Assembly (NCBI GenBank): GCA_024641365.1
Contig: JAHEDF010000137.1
Location: 1 to 9,090, forward strand
From: Planctomycetota bacterium
GTDB lineage: Bacteria; Planctomycetota; UBA11346
Reading direction: 5' to 3'
Length of the DNA: 9,090 nucleotides
The notes beneath the pieces are model-generated. The model was not told where the DNA came from and ran no database searches. It worked only from the letters and a program-made list of their open reading frames with translations. The translations under genes were made by a program, and so were the position numbers. Positions within the stretch are counted from its first letter, which is position 1. The number at the start of each line of letters is the position of its first letter. Positions 1 through 6,254 of the stretch are shown here, piece after piece.

Positions 1-104
1 GCGGCTAATAATGCGGCGCGTTGCCCTCCAGATAACGGCGTACTCCCAGGGCCTTCATACAGGCCAAGGTGTAACGCTGGAGCAGCAGTTGCCGCAGCGG
101 TCAT
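1..104 (-). CDS. Unidentified protein, N-terminal part only (runs off the left edge)
   Basis: The minus strand is open from an ATG at 104 to the window edge (34 codons plus two bases). The peptide begins MTAAATAAPALHLGLYEGPG and continues with a Gly/Ser-rich stretch and GGQRAALLAA. The start codon overlaps the stop of the preceding gene as ATGA, the same junction seen twice more in this operon, which argues for a real, translationally coupled fourth gene. The ribosome-binding site is weak. I do not recognise the family from this fragment. Its position after a lipoyl carrier, a G3E GTPase and an Hdr-like cysteine protein makes a redox or metal protein plausible, but that is inference from neighbours only. 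Confidence 0.6.
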   Translation of the reverse strand, partial: MTAAATAAPALHLGLYEGPGSTPLSGGQRAALLA

Positions 105-442
105 GAGGCAGTCTCAGTCGTTTGTTCTAGTGCGTGCATAATCTGCTCTGCCGTATCTGTCTTCATATTGTGAACGGTTACCGCATCGGGCAACGACGTT
201 CCAGCAGCATGCATTAACCATGCAACAGCACGTCGATGACAGGCGATCACCTGCAATCCTGGTTGCGCCATCAATTTCGCCAATGCGGGATCTTTCCGCG
301 CCGAAGCTTCGCACACATCGGCAATCGCTTCAAACGGACGGCCAGATTCCGCCAACGCTTTTAATACCGCCTGCTTAGTCGCCTCTGGTACCACTTTGGC
401 ATGCGCACAATGACAATAAAGCAAACACTGCGGCGCAGTCAT
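101..442 (-). CDS. Small cysteine protein with an HdrA-N-like Cys pattern
   Basis: This is a 113-residue soluble protein with no signal peptide or membrane segment. Its cysteines are C6, C10 and C12 (CLLYCHC), C44 (DVCE) and C68 (VIACHRRAV). The order 'CHC near the N-terminus, a C after about 30 residues, then V-x-A-C-x-x-R' resembles the N-terminal iron-sulfur module of HdrA-type heterodisulfide reductase subunits (CHCG, then C, then VVAAC-x-PR). That resemblance is from memory of the family and is not an alignment. A metal- or Fe-S-binding role is therefore inferred. The gene overlaps both neighbours by 4 bp (ATGA) and has a GGAG ribosome-binding site 7 nt before its ATG, so co-translation with the GTPase is likely. 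It could also be the metal client of that GTPase. Confidence 0.72.
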   Translation of the reverse strand: MTAPQCLLYCHCAHAKVVPEATKQAVLKALAESGRPFEAIADVCEASARKDPALAKLMAQPGLQVIACHRRAVAWLMHAAGTSLPDAVTVHNMKTDTAEQIMHALEQTTETAS

Positions 443-1575
443 GATTCAGCTCCAGCTTCCGTAAAGCGATGGGTCGGCACCGGCCGCCCTGGACGAAAGC
501 ATTCGCGGTGATCCACCGCCAAGGTCAAGCCCGGATTGGTGCGTTCCATCTCAGCAAGTGCCGACTCGACTGCCGTTTGCAACACGTCCGGCGCACCTTC
601 TGCACGTAAATTAATTATTAATTGTGCACGCTCAATATCATCGCTGAGCAATTGTGCTAATTCGACATACCGATTACCAGCGACAACATTTGCCGTCGCA
701 ATTTCAGTACTGCCATCATCCGGAGCGAGCGTCATTTTCAGATGAGCAATTTCTGCGTTTTGTGCACTGAGTATTTTTTGCACCGCTGACATTAACGCCA
801 TAATTAACGTATTACCGTCTGCGTCTGAGGCTGAGCGCGCATCGACTTGCACAGTCGCATTAAACCACCCCAACAAAGCTTCGCCTTCTGCATAGGTATC
901 ATAGTCAACGCCCATAGCTGTTCCCGCACCTTGTTGTGCGTCCACTATAGTTTGAAACCACGCTGCTAATCCAGTACCCAAACGCGCACTAATCGCATAA
1001 CGTTGTGCCTTCGGATAGGCACGCGCTAAGGCATTATCGAGCGCAAGATACTCGGCATCTGACAATGTCTCACGTTTATTAATAATTATTATATCGGCTT
1101 CTTCGAGTTGTTTCTTATAAATATAAATTACTTTTTCGCTAAAACTTTTCCCGTCATCGTTTGTCGCAACATCATGGACACGCATAGCGCGATGTGGATC
1201 AACTAAAACAGATAAAGGCGCGACGGTAAAATCATTACCGTACAAACGACGGAGTGGATAGGAAACCGTTGCCACTAAATCGGTGCACGAACCAACCGGT
1301 TCGGCAATAAAAATATCTGGCTTGGTGTCATTAGTTAATTTATCGGCGGCATCTTTTAACGAGGTAAAGCGACAGCAAAAACAACCACCTGCAATTTCTT
1401 CAACCGCAAATCCATGTGAACGCAACGTCATAGAATCAACTAATTGTGAACCTTGATCATTGGTAATTAACCCAACTTTTAATCCGCGGTCAGTTAACCA
1501 TTGCGCGAAACGGGTCACCGCAGTGGTCTTTCCCGCTCCTAAAAATCCGCCAATCATAATATATCGCGCACTCAT
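439..1575 (-). CDS. G3E-family GTPase (CobW/HypB/UreG superfamily, COG0523-like)
   Basis: This 378-residue P-loop GTPase has the Walker A GFLGAGKT at residues 10-17 and the CobW hallmark GGCFCC at 63-68 (C65, C67 and C68 as metal ligands). An EPVGSCTDL segment at 92-100 corresponds to switch II/Walker B, and INKRE at 165-169 is the guanine-specificity motif with Glu in place of the usual Asp. A long C-terminal region follows and ends with a conserved-looking HRECFRPGRPVPTHR. G3E GTPases use GTP hydrolysis to gate metal or cofactor delivery to target enzymes in the cytoplasm; the metal here cannot be told. The ATG is preceded by AGGA at suitable spacing. It overlaps the GcvH-like gene upstream and the cysteine protein downstream by 4 bp each, so those two are the obvious candidate clients. 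Confidence 0.9.
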   Translation of the reverse strand: MSARYIMIGGFLGAGKTTAVTRFAQWLTDRGLKVGLITNDQGSQLVDSMTLRSHGFAVEEIAGGCFCCRFTSLKDAADKLTNDTKPDIFIAEPVGSCTDLVATVSYPLRRLYGNDFTVAPLSVLVDPHRAMRVHDVATNDDGKSFSEKVIYIYKKQLEEADIIIINKRETLSDAEYLALDNALARAYPKAQRYAISARLGTGLAAWFQTIVDAQQGAGTAMGVDYDTYAEGEALLGWFNATVQVDARSASDADGNTLIMALMSAVQKILSAQNAEIAHLKMTLAPDDGSTEIATANVVAGNRYVELAQLLSDDIERAQLIINLRAEGAPDVLQTAVESALAEMERTNPGLTLAVDHRECFRPGRPVPTHRFTEAGAES

Positions 1576-2060
1576 ACTTCGTCTTCCTGATATGCTTCAT
1601 GGCGGTCACCTTGAATACGATCAATAGCGGCATCCAATACAGCCATGTACGCATGCACATCCATAGCATTACTATCAATCACACCAGAAGCACGATATAA
1701 CCAACCAGCACCATAAGGATCAGCGTGTACACGATCAGCTTGTTTATCTAACAATGGATTGCCGTGCAAAAATTTCCCCTCAATCGCACAATATAAATCA
1801 GTGCTCGCTTTAAATCCTTCTAGCCAACCAATTATTTGGCCGACGGCAATTTTTTCATTCGTTTTTACCTCGAAACCATTTTCTACCACTTCGCCTAACA
1901 TGCGCACCGCAAATTTTGTAAAACCGACGCGCCACACCTGATTGCCTTCGTCTGCTAACCACATGTGTGCGGCCGTGTAGAGCCGCTCCGCTGGTAAGCG
2001 GGTGGTGAAGCGCGAACGTTTATAACGCAGGCCGACAGGAACGGCGGGAGCATCCGACAT
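1572..2060 (-). CDS. GcvH-like lipoyl-carrier protein
   Basis: This 162-residue protein matches the glycine-cleavage H-protein fold: AHMWLADEGN (31-40), VGFTKFAVRMLGEVVE (45-60), then EGFKASTDLY (81-90) and DPYGAGWLYR (114-123). K84 sits where H proteins carry lipoate (ESVKA in canonical GcvH). It is longer than usual (about 125-130 residues), with an N-terminal extension of about 27 residues and a C-terminal tail after residue 128. It is the first gene of the leftward operon and its stop overlaps the GTPase start. No GcvT, GcvP or lipoate ligase is in view. It could serve glycine cleavage encoded elsewhere, or be a dedicated lipoate-binding protein comparable to LbpA of sulfur-oxidising Hdr-like systems. 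No clear Shine-Dalgarno sequence precedes the ATG; an upstream start is not apparent. Confidence 0.85.
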   Translation of the reverse strand: MSDAPAVPVGLRYKRSRFTTRLPAERLYTAAHMWLADEGNQVWRVGFTKFAVRMLGEVVENGFEVKTNEKIAVGQIIGWLEGFKASTDLYCAIEGKFLHGNPLLDKQADRVHADPYGAGWLYRASGVIDSNAMDVHAYMAVLDAAIDRIQGDRHEAYQEDEV

Positions 2061-2260
2061 GGCTGGGAAGCTATACGAAAGTCACGCCGCTGCATTGAGA
2101 TTATCCTGGAGGGTCGACTAACCTAAGTGGTTTAGAAGAAGCTGCTTTAGGCCGATTTAGTTGTAAGTCTATACGTACACGTACTTTTTAGCGAGGGTGA
2201 CACTCATACCAATGCCAGTGAACACCTCAATGTAAGCTAAGCACAAAGATAAGGCCACAT

Positions 2261-2287
2261 TCACATGGAGAACCGGAGGACCAGAGT
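2261..2287 (+). repeat. Dispersed arm, copy A
   Basis: Left arm of the first inverted-repeat element, beginning TCACATGGAGAACCGGAG. It matches copy B at 23 of 27 positions. Confidence 0.8.
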
Positions 2288-2378
2288 AGGATATGATCGT
2301 AAGTTTTTGTGAATTCGCTCTAGAAACGACCCATTAGCAGAGTCACCACTTCACCATCAGCAGTTTCCCATCAGTCTT

Positions 2379-2405
2379 CCTCCGGTTCTCCGGTCCTCCA
2401 TGTGA
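2379..2405 (-). repeat. Dispersed arm, copy B
   Basis: Right arm of the first element, reading TCACATGGAGGACCGGAG on the minus strand and followed by AACCGGAGG. I use it as the reference copy: A and C each match it at 23 of 27 positions, D at 20 of 27. Confidence 0.8.
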
Positions 2406-2672
2406 GTAAAGTCCTTGATCTAATCGTATTGCCCTTAGCCCCTCATCACCTCACAGAGATCAAACACAACCTGTCTAATATAAAAGATTTATGACTAAGT
2501 TGACGCCTGTACTCGTTAGTAAGCAACAGTAGGCAATGAGCACCTCCAGGCACCCACAGTGATGCATAGATCACCGCATCGTTAGCTTACTCGCACACTT
2601 ACTCTGAACCCATCCCATCCAGCCACGTTTACCCCCATGTCATGACAGCAACTGCACGTATTGTCGCACATC

Positions 2673-2679
2673 AGGAGAG
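2673..2679 (+). promoter_or_regulatory. Ribosome-binding site deciding the sigma-factor start
   Basis: AGGAGAG lies 10 nt before the ATG at 2690. The alternative in-frame ATG at 2642 has no purine-rich site upstream (only pyrimidine-rich sequence), and the 16 residues it would add do not resemble the start of an ECF sigma factor. The start at 2690 is therefore preferred. Confidence 0.7.
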
Positions 2680-2689
2680 CCCTCGCGGC

Positions 2690-3262
2690 ATGTCTGATAG
2701 CGACCAACTCATTATGGAACGTATCCGCGACGGCGATCAAACCGCCGTGGCTGAACTTATTAAACGCTTCCAACATGAATTATTAGGATTTTTCTACCAT
2801 CAATGTTGGGATCAATTAGTTGCTGAAGAATTAACCCAAGATTTATTTGTAAATGTGTATCGTTCACGTGCGCGCTATCAGCCAATCGCAAAAGTCCGCA
2901 CGTATTTATATCGCATAGCTCATAATTTATGGATTGATCATCTGCGTCGTCAAAAACATCACATGAGTATTGACGCCGAACTTGGTGAACGCTCATTAAA
3001 ATTATCAGATATATTAAAAGCACCTGGCGAACCAGATCCAGAATCCGACAGCCGCGATGAAGAAATTCGCAACCGCTTACAAGAATCATTAGAAAGTTTA
3101 CCAGAAGGCCAACGTGAAGTTTTTGTTCTTGCCAATAATCACAACATGAAATACCAAGAGATTTCAGAGGTTTTAGGCATCCCCGAAGGAACAGTTAAAA
3201 GTCGCATGCATAATGCAGTACGTGCACTTCGGGATGATTTACAGGATTTGATTGAGTCATGA
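2690..3262 (+). CDS. ECF-family RNA polymerase sigma factor
   Basis: This 190-residue protein has the two-domain layout of extracytoplasmic-function sigma factors. Region 2 (about residues 19-91) includes AEELTQDLFVNVY (45-57), the helix that contacts core polymerase, and RTYLYRIAHNLWIDHLRR (70-87) for -10 recognition. An acidic linker follows. Region 4 (about 136-187) has LPEGQREVFVL and the helix-turn-helix YQEISEVLGIPEGTVKSRMH (155-174) for -35 recognition. It directs polymerase to a stress- or envelope-type regulon, which cannot be named from sequence. Its stop overlaps the next gene's start (ATGA at 3259-3262), and that gene looks like its membrane anti-sigma partner. No autoregulatory GGAAC-type -35 was found upstream. 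Confidence 0.93.
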   Translation: MSDSDQLIMERIRDGDQTAVAELIKRFQHELLGFFYHQCWDQLVAEELTQDLFVNVYRSRARYQPIAKVRTYLYRIAHNLWIDHLRRQKHHMSIDAELGERSLKLSDILKAPGEPDPESDSRDEEIRNRLQESLESLPEGQREVFVLANNHNMKYQEISEVLGIPEGTVKSRMHNAVRALRDDLQDLIES

Positions 3263-4869
3263 GTAATTCCGATCCACTCTTACGCGCATTAGCTGATGGT
3301 GACCCACATTGCCCAGATGGAGAGGCATTAGTGACTCTTGGAAAATTAATTCGCAAACACAGCGCTGTACCTGGAACACAATCCGACATCAGTGACGATG
3401 TACTGGGACGTTTACGTGATGTCGATCAAGAATCTGCTGATTCGATTGACGCCTATTATGATAATGACGTTGATGATCCTACATTAGATCGCTTAGCTGG
3501 TTTGGTACGTAGCGTCGGTCCAAAACGTGTTGATTTAACTGCAAATGTCATGCGTCGCATTAGTGCATCTGCACGCTTTGGCGCATTCGCCAACGATGAA
3601 CGAGAAAATCGCGACGGCTTAGATGGTCGAAGTCGCTGGCGTATTTGGAGTGCGGTCATTGCCGGTCATGTAGCCGCGCTCTTAGCGCTAGCCATTTTTG
3701 AATTAGGTTATTACACGGGTTCTGAAAAAGCGAACGATACCGGTACTGCGAGTATCGCTGCAAATGGACATACTGATGGCAGTGGCGCTCGTGTTGTCGG
3801 TAATAATCGCGATCACGCTATTACCGCACCAACCTTGCCGACGAATTTACCCAAGTCGTGGGATGATATTCGCACCTATAATTCTGATTTATTTTTACTG
3901 CGCCGCTTCCCTGAATTACGTGATAACGCACGCGTGTTATATGGCATGCAAGCTAGTGGCGCAGTCGTTGATACTGGCATTACGTGGTTACGCGCTCAAC
4001 AGGCGCGTTCGTCTGGTGCCTTTTTGCATCCCAATGGTGTATCGGCGACCGGAAAATCCGGTAATAGTGAACATGATTTGGCCACCCACAGTTTAGCCAC
4101 GTTGGTGTTGTTAGGTGAAGGCTTAGGTGACAAAGCATTATCCGCCGACACCCGCAAAGCGCTCGACTGGTTACGCATTCAATTAGGTGACACCGAATTA
4201 ATAGGTGACGGTACTGGAACTGATCGGGTATTAAATTCCGTCGGCCAAGTCACCAGTGGTTTAATGTGCCTCGCATTAGTCGAAGGCAGTTTATTATATG
4301 GCGATTTAAGTTTACGCGCTGTTGCTGAAGCGAGTTTACAAGCCATTGATCGTAATTTACCAATGCAACCAGGCGCCGCTGGTTTAGGTGGTTTCACCTT
4401 ATTAGCTTGCGAAACTGCCTACCAAGGCGGCATGCGCGTACCGAACCGTTTATTACGCCAAGTACGTCGTTCACTGGCGCAAAGTTTACCCACCGTTGAT
4501 GATGATGCTGGACGCGTTGGCTTAGCAGCTTTTGCACGCTGCATTTATGGCCTTGGCGCAAATGACAGCACCATTACGCAAATTGCACAATTACGCCATT
4601 TATTACCAGGCTCCACTTCTGGACGCGCCGATCCACTCGGCTGGTTCTTTGCCACCTGTGCCATGCGTGAAGCTGGTGAAACCGAATGGCAACAATGGTC
4701 GCATGCGCTTGAGGCACAATTAATTCCCTTATTCGAAGCTGACGGTCACGTTGCCGCACATCATATTCGTTACGGTGAAACAGGCGGTGATATTTTTGCT
4801 ACCAGCCTCGCCCTATTAAACTTACAAGCTCCTTACCGTTATTTACCATTAATTCCTTCAGGTAAATAA
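3259..4869 (+). CDS. Membrane anti-sigma-like protein fused to a prenyltransferase/squalene-cyclase-like repeat domain
   Basis: This 536-residue protein is translationally coupled to the ECF sigma gene. Residues 1-125 are soluble and acidic; IDAYYDNDVDDP (63-74) and VDLTANVMRRI (91-101) resemble parts of anti-sigma cytoplasmic domains, but the zinc HxxxCxxC motif is absent. One membrane helix spans about 131-152. A low-complexity linker follows to about 198. The C-terminal part (about 200-536) is helix-rich with repeated WLRAQQ (243-248), WLRIQL (304-309), AxLxxL and GGF/GWF units, as in the alpha-alpha toroid of terpene cyclases and prenyltransferases, and ends with FATSLALLNLQAPYRYLPL (513-531). 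No DxDD or metal-binding catalytic motif was found, so a sensory or binding role outside the membrane is inferred. The anti-sigma role rests mainly on gene order and topology. Confidence 0.82.
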   Translation: MSNSDPLLRALADGDPHCPDGEALVTLGKLIRKHSAVPGTQSDISDDVLGRLRDVDQESADSIDAYYDNDVDDPTLDRLAGLVRSVGPKRVDLTANVMRRISASARFGAFANDERENRDGLDGRSRWRIWSAVIAGHVAALLALAIFELGYYTGSEKANDTGTASIAANGHTDGSGARVVGNNRDHAITAPTLPTNLPKSWDDIRTYNSDLFLLRRFPELRDNARVLYGMQASGAVVDTGITWLRAQQARSSGAFLHPNGVSATGKSGNSEHDLATHSLATLVLLGEGLGDKALSADTRKALDWLRIQLGDTELIGDGTGTDRVLNSVGQVTSGLMCLALVEGSLLYGDLSLRAVAEASLQAIDRNLPMQPGAAGLGGFTLLACETAYQGGMRVPNRLLRQVRRSLAQSLPTVDDDAGRVGLAAFARCIYGLGANDSTITQIAQLRHLLPGSTSGRADPLGWFFATCAMREAGETEWQQWSHALEAQLIPLFEADGHVAAHHIRYGETGGDIFATSLALLNLQAPYRYLPLIPSGK

Positions 4870-4870
4870 T

Positions 4871-5101
4871 ATGCAGTCGCTCATGCCGATGCTGATGCAA
4901 CTGTCATGTGCGGCTGATGTAGCACCTGGAAAACAATTGACGATTTGTTACTTTTTTGATCCCACTCTGTTTTTTTTATGGGACATAACTAAAACCTTTA
5001 CGTGTATAACCGTACTTATTGCTCTTTGCCTTCATCTTTATTTTTGGATAAAAGAACGTTCGCGCGTTGCTCAATCTCTACGAGCAAACACCCACCGATA
5101 A
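4871..5101 (+). CDS. Possible small single-span membrane protein
   Basis: This 76-codon frame starts one base after the stop of the anti-sigma-like gene. AGG at 4860-4862 lies 8 nt before its ATG, so coupled translation is plausible. The protein has a Met-rich N-terminus, an aromatic stretch (CYFFDPTLFFLW, 26-37), one hydrophobic helix (about 42-59) and then a basic tail (IKERSR). I do not recognise a family. Codon use is less TTA/ATT-biased than in the gene before it, and runs of T (TTTTTTT) inflate Phe content, so a decayed remnant is a real alternative. The context would make it a third component of the sigma-factor operon. Confidence 0.42.
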   Translation: MQSLMPMLMQLSCAADVAPGKQLTICYFFDPTLFFLWDITKTFTCITVLIALCLHLYFWIKERSRVAQSLRANTHR

Positions 5102-5278
5102 ATTAGCTGCGTATTGTTAAGCGCATAAAAATATTGATTGGTTTTCCCGGGTAATTGAACGCCATTTCATCGTCCTTGACACATTTACCGTAAGCTCATT
5201 GCGTTATGTGGCCGCCAGCGTCGTAGTAATTGCATTTTAAACCTTGCCTACACTGCTGTTGTCACCAGCGTATTGCAC

Positions 5279-6067
5279 ATGCTCCCCCCTGATCTTGTCC
5301 ATGGTACCTTAGCGATCATCCAGCCGATAATTATGGATGTTGGCAAGCATCTGCAGCTTATGGCGAGCACGCTCCGACAATCGACGTCAAAAGGTGGTGT
5401 CGATGTGGTTACGGAAGCAGATCATTATAGTGAAAAAACTATTACGGCTGCCTTAGCACAGCATTTTCCTGAGCATCGCATTGCTGGTGAAGAAGGGACA
5501 CGCATTGGTCCTGAAAACAGTCCGTGGTGTTGGCATGTTGATCCATTAGATGGGACTGCGAATTATAGCAGAGGCATTCCGCACTGGGCCATTTCAGTCG
5601 GATTGAGTTTTAATGAACAACCAATTTTAGGCGTGGTCCACGGACCCGCATGTGGCATTACTGTGAGCGGAGCTGTTGGTGTCGGCGCATGGCTTGGCGA
5701 TAAACCATTACCGTCCGCTACACCTGCAGGTGAACCAAAAGAATGGATTATTGCCAGCGATTGGCCGTGGGATTTAGCAGAACGCAAACGCACCAATTAT
5801 TTGTTAGATAATTTAAGTGGTATTATTCGCCAGTATAAAACCTTTGGTTCCGCTGCCTTAGATTTAGCCGCCGTCGCAATGGGCGTGGTCGATGCATATG
5901 CCATTAGTCGTATTTTTCCGTGGGATCAAGCCGGTGGCACTGCTGCCTGTATCGCGCTGGGTTATGACATGAAACGATGGGATGGGGCGCCCTGGGATTT
6001 ACAGCACCATGATATTGTTGTGTGTCGCCCAGGCATGTGGGACGTATTAAAAACAGCGCTGCGCTAA
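5279..6067 (+). CDS. Inositol-monophosphatase-family phosphatase
   Basis: This 262-residue protein carries all family metal-site motifs, numbered from the ATG at 5279: DVVTEAD (42-48), GEEG (70-73, Glu ligand), DPLDGT (88-93, with D88 and D91 as ligands) and WDQAGG (215-220, with D216). These place it in the Mg-dependent, lithium-sensitive phosphatase superfamily, which includes IMPase/SuhB, the HisN-type histidinol-phosphate phosphatase and CysQ. The substrate cannot be assigned, and no histidine-biosynthesis gene is nearby. A TTG two codons upstream (5273) is possible, but the ATG is preferred; neither has a clear Shine-Dalgarno sequence. It follows a 177-base gap after the small membrane ORF and probably has its own promoter. 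A TTGACA lies at 5176-5181, but I see no well-spaced -10. Confidence 0.9.
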   Translation: MLPPDLVHGTLAIIQPIIMDVGKHLQLMASTLRQSTSKGGVDVVTEADHYSEKTITAALAQHFPEHRIAGEEGTRIGPENSPWCWHVDPLDGTANYSRGIPHWAISVGLSFNEQPILGVVHGPACGITVSGAVGVGAWLGDKPLPSATPAGEPKEWIIASDWPWDLAERKRTNYLLDNLSGIIRQYKTFGSAALDLAAVAMGVVDAYAISRIFPWDQAGGTAACIALGYDMKRWDGAPWDLQHHDIVVCRPGMWDVLKTALR

Positions 6068-6106
6068 TACCAATTCCGGCTCACTATATCCTAAATAATA
6101 AGACAC

Positions 6107-6133
6107 TTACATGAAGGACCGGAGAAACGGAGA
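6107..6133 (+). repeat. Dispersed arm, copy C
   Basis: Left arm of the second element, containing ACATGAAGGACCGGAGAA. It matches copy B at 23 of 27 positions without gaps. Confidence 0.75.
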
Positions 6134-6163
6134 AATACTAAGGTGGAAATCCTGTGGTTATTG

Positions 6164-6179
6164 AAAAAAGCACAGCTTT
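6164..6179 (-). terminator. Weak candidate terminator after the MutY gene
   Basis: On the minus strand, AAAGC-TGT-GCTTT forms a 5-bp stem with a 3-base loop and runs into further T residues. It lies about 75 bases past the MutY stop, inside the second repeat element. The stem has only two G-C pairs, so intrinsic termination is doubtful. Confidence 0.2.
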
Positions 6180-6181
6180 CC

Positions 6182-6208
6182 TCTTCGGCTCTCTGGTTCA
6201 CCATGTTA
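6182..6208 (-). repeat. Dispersed arm, copy D
   Basis: Right arm of the second element and the most diverged copy: 20 of 27 matches to copy B. It keeps ACATGG and the AACC/CAGAG skeleton. Confidence 0.6.
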
Positions 6209-6254
6209 ATCTGTTGCCATTACGGATGAATTGAGGCGAATTTAGTATAAAATA

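Larger units (their letters stand above)
2261..2405. repeat. Inverted-repeat element, copy 1 (145 bp)
   Basis: Two arms of about 27 bases face each other at 2261-2287 (plus) and 2379-2405 (minus), 91 bases apart. They match at 23 of 27 positions without gaps. The core of the right arm read on the minus strand is CATGGAGGACCGGAGAAC; the left arm reads CATGGAGAACCGGAGGAC, so the A/G differences are swapped between two internal CCGGAG units. A second, more diverged pair with the same arms lies at 6107-6208. The interior contains no gene. The arrangement resembles a small non-coding mobile or structural repeat (MITE- or REP/BIME-like); no target duplication was identified. Confidence 0.8.
2061..2689. 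other. Gene-free divergent region upstream of the lipoyl operon and the sigma gene
   Basis: About 630 bases separate the leftward GcvH-like operon from the rightward sigma gene, and no credible coding frame is present. The region must hold both promoters. I found no convincing -35/-10 pair: TTGACG at 2500-2505 and AT-rich TAATATAAAA near 2476-2485 do not pair with a partner at proper spacing. The main structure is the inverted-repeat element at 2261-2405. Composition is ordinary mixed sequence without low-complexity tracts. Confidence 0.7.
6107..6208. repeat. Inverted-repeat element, copy 2 (102 bp)
   Basis: Diverged second copy of the element at 2261-2405, located between two convergent genes. 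The left arm (6107-6133, plus) matches reference arm B at 23 of 27 positions. The right arm (6182-6208, minus, with ACATGGTGAACCAGAG) matches it at 20 of 27. The arms are 48 bases apart, against 91 in copy 1, and the interiors are not obviously related. Shared arms with unrelated interiors suggest that the arms are the conserved part. Confidence 0.7.

Noticed and set aside
536..745. Plus-strand ORF opposite the G3E GTPase gene
   Set aside because: It is antisense to a gene with strong family motifs and has no recognisable domain or ribosome-binding site.
2266..2311. Short peptides starting at the ATG inside the repeat arms (for example MENRRTRVGYDRKFL)
   Set aside because: They end after about 15-18 codons with no upstream ribosome-binding site, and the frames are not conserved between copies.
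2261..2405. Inverted repeat as an intrinsic terminator or CRISPR remnant
   Set aside because: The 91-base loop and absence of a T tract argue against termination. Only two inverted copies with no regular spacers argue against CRISPR.
2500..2528. Promoter for the sigma gene from TTGACG at 2500-2505
   Set aside because: Sequence 16-18 bases downstream (around GCAACA) does not resemble a -10; TAGTAA lies only 11 bases away.
2642..2689. N-terminal extension of the ECF sigma factor from the ATG at 2642
   Set aside because: No Shine-Dalgarno sequence precedes it, whereas AGGAGAG precedes the ATG at 2690, where the usual family start falls.
2760..3089. Minus-strand ORF of 109 codons opposite the sigma gene
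   Set aside because: It is a shadow of the sigma-factor reading frame, with no motif of its own.
3764..4096. Plus-strand hydrophobic ORF of 110 codons inside the anti-sigma-like gene
   Set aside because: It lies in another frame of a well-supported gene; its hydrophobicity follows from the codon pattern of the real frame.
5176..5209. Sigma-70 promoter from TTGACA at 5176-5181 and TTATGT at 5204-5209
   Set aside because: The spacer is 22 bases, too long, and no better -10 lies at 16-18 bases.
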